A DNA stretch of 14,434 nucleotides from RGIG3009 sp045541305 (GCA_045541305.1 JAZQIV010000015.1:1-14434), one strand, 5' to 3'; shown: positions 1 through 6,809, counted from the stretch's first letter. The notes: generated by a model from the letters alone, not told the origin. Program-made: numbers and translations.

Positions 1-11
1 GAATCATCCAC

Positions 12-46
12 AAAAACGCCTCTCCCCCGATGGGGCAGTGGCTTTT
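12..46 (-). terminator. Intrinsic terminator of the LTA-synthase-like gene
   Basis: On the minus strand, directly after the stop codon at 48-50, two 11-nt arms (32-42 and 18-28) fold around a 3-nt loop, with two mismatches and a solid CCCC/GGGG core. A run of five T follows (complement of 12-16). On the plus strand the same hairpin is followed by TTTT, so it may also slow transcription entering from the left. Assigned from sequence only. Confidence 0.75.
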
Positions 47-47
47 C

Positions 48-2075
48 TTATTTGAATATTTTCGCGTAATAATCTTTTTTGAGAATCAAGTCGGCGTAGG
101 TAAACTTGCGGCGCACCACAGCGGAAACGGTTTTGACGTAATCCTCCGCCACCGTTACACCCTCGTTTGCGGTGAAGGTGCCGCTTTGGCTGTCATACCG
201 ACCGTAATCCGTGATCCAGCTGCGGTTGGAGAAGCAAACCAACGACGGCGCATCGGATAAGAAATCGCGCCCGATCAGCAAGCGGGAATCGTAATCCAAC
301 CCAAACAAGTTGCACAGCGTGGGCAATACGTCGATGCTGTATGTCGGTTCATCGATCACGATGCTTTCCAATCCTTTGTGCCACAGAATCAGCGTGTTGC
401 GGTATTTCTCGAAAGTGGAGGACGTATCGTGCCCCGCGAGTTCGCTGTAAAAATCGGGCTGATTTTTCTGCTGCAAGCCGTAAGGATAGTGATCCGCCGT
501 GACCACGATCACCGTGTCCTCTGCAATCCCGCGTGCTTCCAAATTGTCCAGAAGTTCTTTTACCATCAAGTCCAATTCGATCTGACACGCCAAATACGCC
601 TTGACCTCCGCGGATTCGTACGGCAGATCCATCACCTTATCTTGATGATATTTGGACATGGTATTACCCATGAACGTATACAGCATGTGACCGCTGACGG
701 TCAGGTAATACGTGTGGAACGGTTGCTCGCTATCCATGTAATTGGCCGCGGTGGCTTTTGCCATCAGATAATCGGAATTCGGCCACCGCGTTTTGGTGTT
801 CGTACCCGGAAAATACGTGGAATAATCCAACGTAAGGCCGTTGCCGATGCCTTGGTACTTATACCCCAAATTCGGGTGCGATTTATCACGTCCGTAATAC
901 GTATACGTGTGGTTGTGATATGCCTGCGTGTTGTACCCCTGCGCTTTGAGCTGATTACCCAGCGCAAACGGCATGTACCGATCCGCCGAATATTCCATGC
1001 TGTGCACACCCGTGGCGGGGATGAGACCGAGCAGGCTGGTATATTCCCCGTCTGAGGTAGACACGCCCCAACCGGGCGTGTAGTAATTGGTGCATTGGAT
1101 ACCCTCGTGCGAGAGCTTATATAACGTCGGCGTCAGCGTTTCGCTCACCGCATACGGCGAGAACCCTTCCGCCACAATGAAAATCAGGTTTTTTCCCTTG
1201 AACTTGCCCGTGTACTCGTTTTCCTTGGTGGGGGTGATCGAAGCAAAATACTCGTGCATGGACTTGAGGCTTTTATCGGTTTCCGCCTGCGCCAATTGCT
1301 CAAAATCCAGCGAATCGATCACGTTATCACCATACACGATCGGCTCGGGCTCCGGATCTTTGTCTGTCGGCACTTGCTCGGGTAACGAGGACGCATCGCC
1401 ATCCACGTCGATATCCGTACCGAAAATCAAGTATTTCAGATCCAAGCGCATGGTGGTAGCCACACCAAACGTTTGCATGGAGGAATCCGCCGCAAATTCT
1501 TTGGTATACAAGTGTGCAGGGCTGACGTCACCTTTTGTCAACAACAGTGTGATCACCACCGCCAGCGCATGCAGCACCACAACGGCACCTGCGGTGACAC
1601 CTTTCCCTGCCCGCGGGATACGGCGCGCAGGCGCGATGCGTTTCCCCATCACCAAGTACACCACAAACGGCACCCACATGCACAAAATAGCCGGCAGGTT
1701 GCGGAAAATGGAAAGGAAAATATCCCGCCAGAACTGCATCACCTGGCCAACGTTTTGCACCGAATACAGAATATAAAACGTGCTGAACACGCCGTAATAC
1801 ACAATTTGCGAGCTGTACACCAGCGCTGCGAGCCCCAGCAGCACGCAGCACAGCACGTGGTTGAGCCGTTCGGAGCCGAACGTGCACATCAAAAAGCACA
1901 CGAGCGCCAGCGGCAGCGTAAATAAGAGCGTCAACACCAAACCAATGCCGAAAAACGGGCGCAGGATACACGCGCGGAAAAGAAACTCCATCCATAAAAA
2001 CGAAACCGCGAAAAACACCGCCAGCATCAACGGCGATACTTTTTTCGCTGTTGCATCCGTCCGAGCATGTTTCAT
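48..2075 (-). CDS. LTA synthase family protein (membrane sulfatase-fold phosphoglycerol transferase)
   Basis: A 675-residue protein of the LTA synthase/sulfatase superfamily, whose members move glycerol-phosphate from phosphatidylglycerol onto lipoteichoic acid or a related polymer outside the membrane. The first ~185 residues hold about five hydrophobic membrane segments. An acidic, proline-rich linker (about 220-250) leads to the extracellular catalytic domain (about 295-600). Numbering from this start, visible catalytic-site elements are E303 in IFIVAEGFS, the candidate nucleophile T340 in GVSTSDGEYTS, H463 in TVSGHML, and D528-H529 in VVTADHYP, matching the metal and Thr positions of LtaS. 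An upstream in-frame ATG at 2129 would precede the predicted transcription start. The ATG at 2075 has AGAAAGG 11 nt upstream, matching the extreme 3' end of 16S rRNA, so it is chosen. The gene stands alone and is divergent from the two-component system. Family assignment is firm; the exact polymer and any paralogues cannot be judged. Confidence 0.93.
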   Translation of the reverse strand: MKHARTDATAKKVSPLMLAVFFAVSFLWMEFLFRACILRPFFGIGLVLTLLFTLPLALVCFLMCTFGSERLNHVLCCVLLGLAALVYSSQIVYYGVFSTFYILYSVQNVGQVMQFWRDIFLSIFRNLPAILCMWVPFVVYLVMGKRIAPARRIPRAGKGVTAGAVVVLHALAVVITLLLTKGDVSPAHLYTKEFAADSSMQTFGVATTMRLDLKYLIFGTDIDVDGDASSLPEQVPTDKDPEPEPIVYGDNVIDSLDFEQLAQAETDKSLKSMHEYFASITPTKENEYTGKFKGKNLIFIVAEGFSPYAVSETLTPTLYKLSHEGIQCTNYYTPGWGVSTSDGEYTSLLGLIPATGVHSMEYSADRYMPFALGNQLKAQGYNTQAYHNHTYTYYGRDKSHPNLGYKYQGIGNGLTLDYSTYFPGTNTKTRWPNSDYLMAKATAANYMDSEQPFHTYYLTVSGHMLYTFMGNTMSKYHQDKVMDLPYESAEVKAYLACQIELDLMVKELLDNLEARGIAEDTVIVVTADHYPYGLQQKNQPDFYSELAGHDTSSTFEKYRNTLILWHKGLESIVIDEPTYSIDVLPTLCNLFGLDYDSRLLIGRDFLSDAPSLVCFSNRSWITDYGRYDSQSGTFTANEGVTVAEDYVKTVSAVVRRKFTYADLILKKDYYAKIFK

Positions 2076-2102
2076 GCTACCACATACCTTTCTGTCGTTT
2101 CT

Positions 2103-2117
2103 TGTCAATATTTGACA
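2103..2117. promoter_or_regulatory. Palindrome TGTCAATATTTGACA at the LTA-synthase-like transcription start (candidate operator)
   Basis: A perfect inverted repeat, TGTCAA-N3-TTGACA, begins just downstream of the extended -10 box on the minus strand. It therefore covers the predicted start point and early leader, a usual place for repressor binding. Binding is inferred from position and symmetry alone; no regulator is identified. Confidence 0.4.
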
Positions 2118-2119
2118 CC

Positions 2120-2125
2120 AGTATA
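2120..2125 (-). promoter_or_regulatory. Extended -10 promoter of the LTA-synthase-like gene
   Basis: Read on the minus strand this is TGG-TATACT, an extended -10 element. No good -35 sits 17 nt upstream (TGGATT), which is common for extended -10 promoters. It predicts a leader of about 38 nt before the ATG at 2075, with AGAAAGG at 2087-2093 as ribosome binding site. Confidence 0.65.
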
Positions 2126-2173
2126 CCATATTTTATCTCAATAATCCACACAAATTTTATTCTTCTTGGTGTG

Positions 2174-2202
2174 TTGACGGCAACCCCAAGTTGTTTTATA
2201 AT
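2174..2202 (+). promoter_or_regulatory. Sigma-A promoter P1 for the two-component system
   Basis: TTGACG (2174-2179), a 17-nt spacer and a perfect TATAAT (2197-2202) form a near-consensus vegetative promoter. Transcription would start near 2209, leaving a leader of about 100 nt before the response regulator. The strength of the match suggests basal expression independent of an activator. Confidence 0.8.
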
Positions 2203-2214
2203 ACAAATAATACT

Positions 2215-2235
2215 GTTTGCGAATTTTTGGCAAAC
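2215..2235 (+). repeat. Inverted repeat GTTTGC-N9-GCAAAC in the leader
   Basis: A perfect 6-bp inverted repeat with a 9-nt AT-rich centre lies just after the predicted P1 start. It could be a weak RNA hairpin or a protein site. There is no T run, so it is not an intrinsic terminator. Function unknown. Confidence 0.35.
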
Positions 2236-2236
2236 C

Positions 2237-2258
2237 GTTCAAAGACTGTTCATACACA
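2237..2258 (+). promoter_or_regulatory. Tandem 11-bp direct repeat, likely OmpR-type regulator binding site
   Basis: Two adjacent 11-mers, GTTCAAAGACT and GTTCATACACA, agree at 8 of 11 positions. OmpR/PhoB-family regulators typically bind as dimers to direct repeats with 11-bp spacing, one helical turn. A similar repeat lies before the HtrA-like gene (4434-4466). The second GTTCA starts 26 nt before the -10 of P2. Autoregulation by the adjacent regulator is inferred. Confidence 0.5.
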
Positions 2259-2270
2259 GCTTTCGTTTTC

Positions 2271-2279
2271 TGCTACACT
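2271..2279 (+). promoter_or_regulatory. Candidate regulated promoter P2 (extended -10 TGCTACACT)
   Basis: TACACT (2274-2279) is preceded by TG one base upstream, giving an extended -10. The hexamer 17 nt upstream is CATACA, a poor -35 that lies inside the direct repeat. A weak -35 overlapped by repeats is typical of activator-dependent promoters. Predicted only. Confidence 0.4.
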
Positions 2280-2307
2280 AAAAATGGAATAAAAGGAGGC
2301 ATGCTGT

Positions 2308-3006
2308 GTGGATGTAACCAAAATCATGGTCGTGGATGACGACACCAATATATGCGAGTTACTGCGCTTGTATCTCAGCAAAGAAGGGTTTGAGCCCATT
2401 GTGGTCAACGATGGCGAAGAAGCCGTGGCACGGTTCGACACGGACAAACCAGATTTGATTTTGCTGGATATCATGATGCCGCGCCTGGACGGCTGGCAGG
2501 TTTGCCGTCGGATTCGCAAGAAATCCGATTGCCCCATCATCATGCTCACCGCCAAGGGCGAATTGTTCGATAAGGTGCTGGGTTTGGAGCTGGGCGCCGA
2601 TGATTATATCGTCAAGCCGTTTGAAACCAAAGAGGTGATTGCCCGCATCAAAGCGGTGCTGCGCCGCGCGGGTCTGGATAAAAAAGAGCAAACCAAAGAA
2701 GTATCCTACGACAAGCTTTATATCAACATGGAAAACTACGAACTGCGCGTTAACGGCAAGCAGATCGATACCCCGCCCAAAGAGATGGAACTGATTTATC
2801 ATCTTGCCAGCAATCCGAACCGCGTATACACCCGCGATCAATTGTTGGACGAGGTATGGGGCTTTGAATATTATGGCGACAGCCGCACGGTGGATGTACA
2901 CGTCACACGCCTGCGCGAAAAGCTGGACGGCGTTTCCGAAGAGTGGACGCTCAAAACCGTGTGGGGTGTCGGTTATAAATTCGAGGTAAAGCAAAACCAT
3001 GTTTAA
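2308..3006 (+). CDS. OmpR/PhoB-family response regulator (CssR-like by context)
   Basis: A 232-residue two-domain regulator. The receiver domain (about 4-118) shows the acidic pocket D10-D12, phosphoacceptor D54 in ILLDIMMP, T81 and K103 in IVKPF. A C-terminal winged helix of the Trans_reg_C type (about 130-228) ends with the recognition-helix region RTVDVHVTRLREKL. The GTG start at 2308 is supported by a strong AAAAGGAGG (2291-2299) 8 nt upstream; the ATG at 2301 is in another frame. It overlaps the kinase gene by 8 nt and is followed by an HtrA-like protease gene, the pairing seen for CssR and HtrA in Bacillus. It probably binds the 11-bp repeats before its own gene and the protease gene. 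The family is certain; the CssR-like role is inferred from neighbours. Confidence 0.96.
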   Translation: MDVTKIMVVDDDTNICELLRLYLSKEGFEPIVVNDGEEAVARFDTDKPDLILLDIMMPRLDGWQVCRRIRKKSDCPIIMLTAKGELFDKVLGLELGADDYIVKPFETKEVIARIKAVLRRAGLDKKEQTKEVSYDKLYINMENYELRVNGKQIDTPPKEMELIYHLASNPNRVYTRDQLLDEVWGFEYYGDSRTVDVHVTRLREKLDGVSEEWTLKTVWGVGYKFEVKQNHV

Positions 3007-4450
3007 GAGTGTTTTTTCAAAATACTTTACCGTCATTGCCGCCGTTATTCTTTCCGCGTTCGTGTTGTTGGCGGGTGTACAAACCTTGTTCGCACGGCGA
3101 TATTGGGTACGGGACAAAGAAGAGCTGCTTACAAACCACGCCGCGAACATTGCGGGCTTTGTTGCCGAAAACTCGTTTGAAGCCTTTCCCGATGCTTCGG
3201 GTTCTTCGTATTACATTCCCGCCGCCATGACCCCCACGCTGGCGCGCTTGGCAGAAGCGTTTGACGGCAACGCCCTTGTGGTGGATACCGATTTTCGCAT
3301 TCTGCTTTGCTCGGACGGGTCGGCTTGCCCGCACATCAAGCAGGAATTGCCCATAACGGTGCGCACCGGCTTGCGAAACGGACCGTTGTTTTTGGTCAGC
3401 CGTTTGGGCGATCTGTATGACGAAGCACAGTATTGCTCCGGCACAACCCTTGTGAAAAACAATACCGTCATCGGTTACGTGCTTGTCACCTCCCCCGCAA
3501 CGGAATTGCTCAATTACATCATCGAATACATTCAAATCTTTTTGATTTCCGGTCTTTCCATTTTGATCGTTTCCTTCATTGTGCTGTATCTCATGACGTA
3601 TCGGTTGGTACGCCCGCTGCGGCAAATGGCGGTCGCCACGCGACGGTTCAGTCAGGGCGATTTTTCGTACCGTGTGCCGGTGCGCGGCAAGGATGAAGTG
3701 GCGGAGCTGGCCGCCGCACTCAACGGCATGGCCACCACGCTGTCCTCCACCGAGGCAATGCACCGCAGCTTTGTAGGCAACGTATCGCACGAGCTGCGCA
3801 CGCCCATGACCACCATTTCCGGCTTTATCGACGGCATTTTGGATGGCACCATCCCGGCAGAACGGCAATCCGAATACCTGCGCATCGTGTCCGAGGAAAC
3901 CAAGCGACTTTCCCGCTTGGTGAAATCCATGCTGGATCTTTCTCGTATCGACAGCGGGCAGCTGAAGCTTTCTCCCTCATCTTTCGATTTAACGGCGCTC
4001 GCGTGCAACACGCTGGTTTTATTTGAAAACCGCATTGAAGAAAAGCACCTTGCCATTGAGGGAATCGACACCTGCTCACCGCAATTTGTCACCGCAGACT
4101 ATGACCTACTGCAGCAGGTCGTGTATAATTTGCTGGATAACGCCGTAAAATTTACACAGGAAAACGGCAAAATTCGTCTGCTCATCTTCCGCCAGGAGGA
4201 ACGCACGTACTGCACGGTGCGCAACACGGGCCCCGGCATCCCCGCCGCCGAGCTGCCGCACATTTTCGATCGATTTTATAAAAGTGACCGTTCCCGCGGT
4301 CTCGATAAAGCAGGCACGGGTCTGGGACTGTATATTGTAAAAACGCTGGTGGATCTGCACCACGGCGAAATCACGGTTTCCTCCCGCGAAGATGAGTTTT
4401 GTGAATTCACGTTTTGGCTGCCCGATGTGCCGCATTCACATAAAACGTAA
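2999..4450 (+). CDS. Membrane sensor histidine kinase with HAMP domain (CssS-like by context)
   Basis: A 483-residue kinase, the partner of the preceding regulator. It has TM1 at about 10-32, an extracytoplasmic sensor of about 140 residues, TM2 at about 173-199 and a HAMP segment (about 200-253). The dimerization domain carries the phosphoacceptor H264 in SHELRTPM. The ATPase domain shows N377 and N381 (YNLLDNAVKF), the G1 box RNTGPGIP (408-415), the F box FDRFYK (423-428) and the G2 box GTGLGLYIVK (439-448), so it appears intact. The sensor contains C104, C110 and C146, which could form a disulfide outside the cell. Its start overlaps the end of the regulator gene by 8 nt, implying coupled translation. 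The stimulus is not shown by the sequence; protein-secretion or envelope stress is inferred from the adjacent HtrA-like gene. Confidence 0.96.
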   Translation: MFKSVFSKYFTVIAAVILSAFVLLAGVQTLFARRYWVRDKEELLTNHAANIAGFVAENSFEAFPDASGSSYYIPAAMTPTLARLAEAFDGNALVVDTDFRILLCSDGSACPHIKQELPITVRTGLRNGPLFLVSRLGDLYDEAQYCSGTTLVKNNTVIGYVLVTSPATELLNYIIEYIQIFLISGLSILIVSFIVLYLMTYRLVRPLRQMAVATRRFSQGDFSYRVPVRGKDEVAELAAALNGMATTLSSTEAMHRSFVGNVSHELRTPMTTISGFIDGILDGTIPAERQSEYLRIVSEETKRLSRLVKSMLDLSRIDSGQLKLSPSSFDLTALACNTLVLFENRIEEKHLAIEGIDTCSPQFVTADYDLLQQVVYNLLDNAVKFTQENGKIRLLIFRQEERTYCTVRNTGPGIPAAELPHIFDRFYKSDRSRGLDKAGTGLGLYIVKTLVDLHHGEITVSSREDEFCEFTFWLPDVPHSHKT

Positions 4451-4466
4451 CAAATGTTCAACAAAT
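4434..4466 (+). promoter_or_regulatory. Three 11-bp units before the HtrA-like gene, candidate regulator site
   Basis: Consecutive 11-mers ATTCACATAAA (4434), ACGTAACAAAT (4445) and GTTCAACAAAT (4456) show 11-bp phasing. TTCA recurs 22 bp apart and AACAAAT recurs exactly 11 bp apart. GTTCA at 4456 starts 27 nt before the -10 box, almost the same as before the regulator gene (26 nt). The first unit overlaps the end of the kinase gene. Binding by the neighbouring OmpR-family regulator is inferred. Confidence 0.5.
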
Positions 4467-4482
4467 CGACACAATCGCACGC

Positions 4483-4488
4483 TATAAT
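4483..4488 (+). promoter_or_regulatory. -10 box of the HtrA-like gene promoter
   Basis: A perfect TATAAT sits in the short gap after the kinase gene. At 17-nt spacing the -35 position reads AACAAA, so no good -35 exists and activation is likely needed. The start point would be near 4495, leaving a leader of about 33 nt to the ATG at 4528. Cotranscription from the two-component promoter is also possible, since no terminator separates them. Confidence 0.6.
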
Positions 4489-4527
4489 CGCATCATGAAC
4501 ACTTGCACAGAAAGGTGTGTTTCCTTT

Positions 4528-5913
4528 ATGGATGAATGGTATCAATCCCCCTCGGAGCAACCCACTCCCGAGCAACCCACCGAACCGGTGGAACAGCCGA
4601 CAGAACAGCCCGCCGAGCCGGTAACGCCGCCCGCCCCGTACGATCCGTACGGTTGGAGCACCGCGCCGTCCTCGGAAGAGCCGACACAACCCGAACCGGT
4701 GGAGCGGCCGCAAACACCGACCTCACCGTACGATTGGATGCCGCCAAAAGAACCGCAAAAGCCGAAAGTGAACGGCACCAAAATCGCGCTGGCAGTGGTC
4801 AGCGTGCTGTGCGCGATCATCATTGCGGCATTATCCGGTGCCGTGGTAATGCTGTATCGCAACGGCGGGCGTCTGTTCCCCGATACCGATACGTCGAAAC
4901 CGAGTCCCAATCCGCAAGCTCCCACCCTGCAGATCACGGAGCTGGACGAGAATACCGAAGGACTCAGCACAACCGAGATTGTGGATCGCAATATCCACAG
5001 CGCGGTTTTGCTTACCATCTATCAAAACACCACCGGCGGCGTTTTCCCGTTTGGTCAAACCACCGATCAACTGGTGGAAGCGGGCTTCGCCAGCGGTATT
5101 GTGATGTCGGCCGACGGCTATATCATCACCAACTGGCATTGCGTTGTGAACGAATCCACCGACGAGGAATTCCCGCGCATCGACGTAAAAACGTATGACG
5201 GCACGGTGTATGAGGACGCCGATATCATCGGCCACGATTCCTCCACCGACCTTGCGGTCATTAAGGTGGATGCCACCGATCTGCAGCCCGCGGTGTTCGG
5301 TGATTCCAACCAGCTGAAGATGGGTAACAAGGTCGTAGCGCTCGGCAACTCAGGCGGACTCGGCTGGTCCACCACACAGGGCATTGTATCGGGGCTGGCG
5401 CGCGACGTGTACGAAGATACCGGCTACGCCATCAAATGCCTGCAGATCGATGCCGCCATCAACCCCGGTAACTCGGGCGGCCCGCTCTTTAACGCGGCGG
5501 GTCAGGTGATCGCGGTCAACTCTGCCAAAATCGTGGCTTCCGGTTATGAGGGCATCGGTTTTGCCATTCCGATCAACGAAGCCAAGGTCATTATTGATGA
5601 CATCCTCGCCAGCGGATACGTCACCGGTCGTGTTGCGCTCGGCATCACGGGTCAAACGTACACCGATTCGTATTATGAAGGCTTCTTGATCTACACAATC
5701 GAGGATTACTCGCCGCTGAAAAACACCGAAGCGAAACGCGGTGACCTGATTGTGAAGATCAACGATACCGAGGTGGCCAATTACGCCGATCTGCGTTCCG
5801 CGCTGGCCAAGCATGCGGTTGGCGATACCGTCACACTCACGTTGCTGCGCTCCTCCAACCGCGAAGTCAAGGAGTTCACGGTTTCGGTGCAGCTCACCGA
5901 AGAACGGCGATAA
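4528..5913 (+). CDS. htrA: Membrane-anchored HtrA/DegP-like trypsin-type serine protease with PDZ domain
   Basis: A 461-residue S1C-family protease that would degrade or handle misfolded exported proteins at the outer face of the membrane. Residues 1 to about 78 are a Pro/Glu/Gln-rich cytoplasmic tail with repeated EQPT-type units. A single TM anchor (about 85-111) follows, then a linker, the trypsin-like domain (about 145-350) and one C-terminal PDZ domain (about 365-455). The triad is complete: H204 in TNWHCVV, D241 in SSTDLAVIKV and S316 in NPGNSGGPLF. Cys after the catalytic His replaces the usual Val. An in-frame ATG at 4495 lies at the predicted transcription start; the ATG at 4528 has AGAAAGG (4509-4515) 12 nt upstream and is preferred. 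Its position after a two-component pair and the shared 11-bp repeats suggest it is the circuit's target. It ends at a strong terminator. Confidence 0.94.
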   Translation: MDEWYQSPSEQPTPEQPTEPVEQPTEQPAEPVTPPAPYDPYGWSTAPSSEEPTQPEPVERPQTPTSPYDWMPPKEPQKPKVNGTKIALAVVSVLCAIIIAALSGAVVMLYRNGGRLFPDTDTSKPSPNPQAPTLQITELDENTEGLSTTEIVDRNIHSAVLLTIYQNTTGGVFPFGQTTDQLVEAGFASGIVMSADGYIITNWHCVVNESTDEEFPRIDVKTYDGTVYEDADIIGHDSSTDLAVIKVDATDLQPAVFGDSNQLKMGNKVVALGNSGGLGWSTTQGIVSGLARDVYEDTGYAIKCLQIDAAINPGNSGGPLFNAAGQVIAVNSAKIVASGYEGIGFAIPINEAKVIIDDILASGYVTGRVALGITGQTYTDSYYEGFLIYTIEDYSPLKNTEAKRGDLIVKINDTEVANYADLRSALAKHAVGDTVTLTLLRSSNREVKEFTVSVQLTEERR

Positions 5914-5920
5914 ACCTTAA

Positions 5921-5956
5921 AAAGAGCAATGGTGCTACTACCATTGCTCTTTTTTT
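5921..5956 (+). terminator. Strong intrinsic terminator after the HtrA-like gene
   Basis: A perfect 13-bp stem (5921-5933 with 5940-5952) around the 6-nt loop GCTACT ends in an uninterrupted T run (5950-5956). It lies 7 nt past the TAA stop. The A run on the 5' side means it could also work on the minus strand. Confidence 0.93.
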
Positions 5957-5966
5957 GTGAAAGTCC

Positions 5967-5995
5967 TTGCACGTACCAATACTTTGTGATATACT
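5967..5995 (+). promoter_or_regulatory. Sigma-A promoter of yebC
   Basis: TTGCAC (5967-5972), a 17-nt spacer and TATACT (5990-5995) predict a start near 6002 and a leader of about 29 nt. It lies just after the upstream terminator, so yebC is transcribed separately. Confidence 0.78.
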
Positions 5996-6030
5996 CATCT
6001 GTGATATTGAAATATGAGGAGTTTTTTTGT

Positions 6031-6768
6031 ATGTCCGGACATTCTAAATGGAATAACATTAAACGTAAAAAGGAAAAGACCGACGGTCAAAAAGCCAAAA
6101 TCTTCACCAAAATGGGCCGCGAGATCGCGGTGGCGGTCAAAGAGGGCGGCAGCGCCGATCCCGCTTCCAACTCCAAGCTGAAGGACGCCATCGCCAAAGC
6201 CAAGGCGAACAACGTGCCCAACGATAACATTGAACGTATCATCAAAAAAGCGGCGGGTGACGGCAACGCCGATAACTACGAAGCATTGCAGTACGAAGGT
6301 TACGGTCCGTGCGGCATCGCCGTCATTGTGGAAACGCTCACCGACAACCGCAACCGTACCGCCGCGGATATCCGCCATTATTTTGATAAATTCGGCGGTA
6401 ACCTCGGTCAAACGGGCTGCGTCAGCTTCATGTTTAATCAAAAAGGTATTCTCGCCATCGAAGCCGAAGATTTAGATGAGGATAAAGTCATGGAGGATGC
6501 GCTGGAAGCCGGCGCTGCGGATTTCGCCGCGGATGAGGACGTGTTTGAGATCACCACCGAGCCCGAAGATTTCTCCGCCGTGCGTGACGATCTGGAAGCC
6601 AAGGGTTACACGTTTGTGTCGGCCGAATTGCAGATGATCCCCGACGTGTACAGCGAGATCACTGACGAAGAGGCCGTGATCAAGATGGAAAAGCTGCTGG
6701 ATGCCTTGGAAGACAACGACGATGTGCAAAACGTCTGGCACAACTGGGAACGCCCCGACGAAGAGTAA
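6031..6768 (+). CDS. yebC: YebC/TACO1-family protein (transcriptional regulator or translation factor)
   Basis: A 245-residue protein covering the full family length. It begins with the hallmark MSGHSKWNNIKRKK and continues with KTDGQKAKIFTKMGREI, the conserved N-terminal block. An acidic C-terminal half contains TEPEDF and ALEDNDDVQNVWHN. Family members are described as DNA-binding regulators; the mitochondrial homologue TACO1 and recent bacterial work connect the family to translation of proline-rich or otherwise stalling stretches, so the older regulator label is uncertain. The ATG at 6031 fits the family N-terminus and has GAGGAG (6016-6021) 9 nt upstream. A longer in-frame GTG at 5929 would run through the terminator and promoter and is rejected. 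It is a single-gene unit converging on maf. Confidence 0.96.
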   Translation: MSGHSKWNNIKRKKEKTDGQKAKIFTKMGREIAVAVKEGGSADPASNSKLKDAIAKAKANNVPNDNIERIIKKAAGDGNADNYEALQYEGYGPCGIAVIVETLTDNRNRTAADIRHYFDKFGGNLGQTGCVSFMFNQKGILAIEAEDLDEDKVMEDALEAGAADFAADEDVFEITTEPEDFSAVRDDLEAKGYTFVSAELQMIPDVYSEITDEEAVIKMEKLLDALEDNDDVQNVWHNWERPDEE

Positions 6769-6809
6769 AACAAAACGGCAGTGAGCAAATTGCTCACTTG
6801 CGTTTTGTT
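6769..6809. terminator. Hairpin shared by the converging yebC and maf transcripts
   Basis: AACAAAACG (6769-6777) pairs with CGTTTTGTT (6801-6809), and the inner arms AGTGAGC (6780-6786) and GCTCACT (6792-6798) close a 5-nt loop, with a 2-nt internal mismatch between. The flanks are T-rich on either strand but lack a long pure T run. The outer arm overlaps the maf stop codon. Likely a bidirectional terminator. Confidence 0.75.

Noticed and set aside
378..1055. Plus-strand ORFs (for example 378-1055 and 1087-1776) opposite the LTA-synthase-like gene
   Set aside because: They are antisense shadows of a clearly recognisable protein, with Arg/His-rich or Ser-rich unfamiliar composition.
2103..2117. 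TTGACA within the palindrome as a -35 box
   Set aside because: No acceptable -10 lies at 16-18 nt spacing on either strand; the extended -10 at 2120-2125 explains the minus-strand transcript better.
2076..2129. N-terminal extension of the LTA-synthase-like gene to the ATG at 2129
   Set aside because: It lies upstream of the predicted transcription start and has no ribosome binding site; ATG 2075 has AGAAAGG at a suitable distance.
2359..3150. Minus-strand ORFs over the response regulator and kinase genes (2359-3150, 3017-3868)
   Set aside because: They are shadows of genes with intact family motifs and have no initiation signals of their own.
4542..5018. Serine/glycine/cysteine-rich minus-strand ORF opposite the HtrA-like tail
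   Set aside because: Low-complexity reading of the Pro/Glu-rich coding strand; no start signal.
5929..6030. Upstream GTG start for yebC at 5929
   Set aside because: It would translate through the terminator and promoter; the family N-terminus MSGHSKWNN starts at 6031 with a good ribosome binding site.
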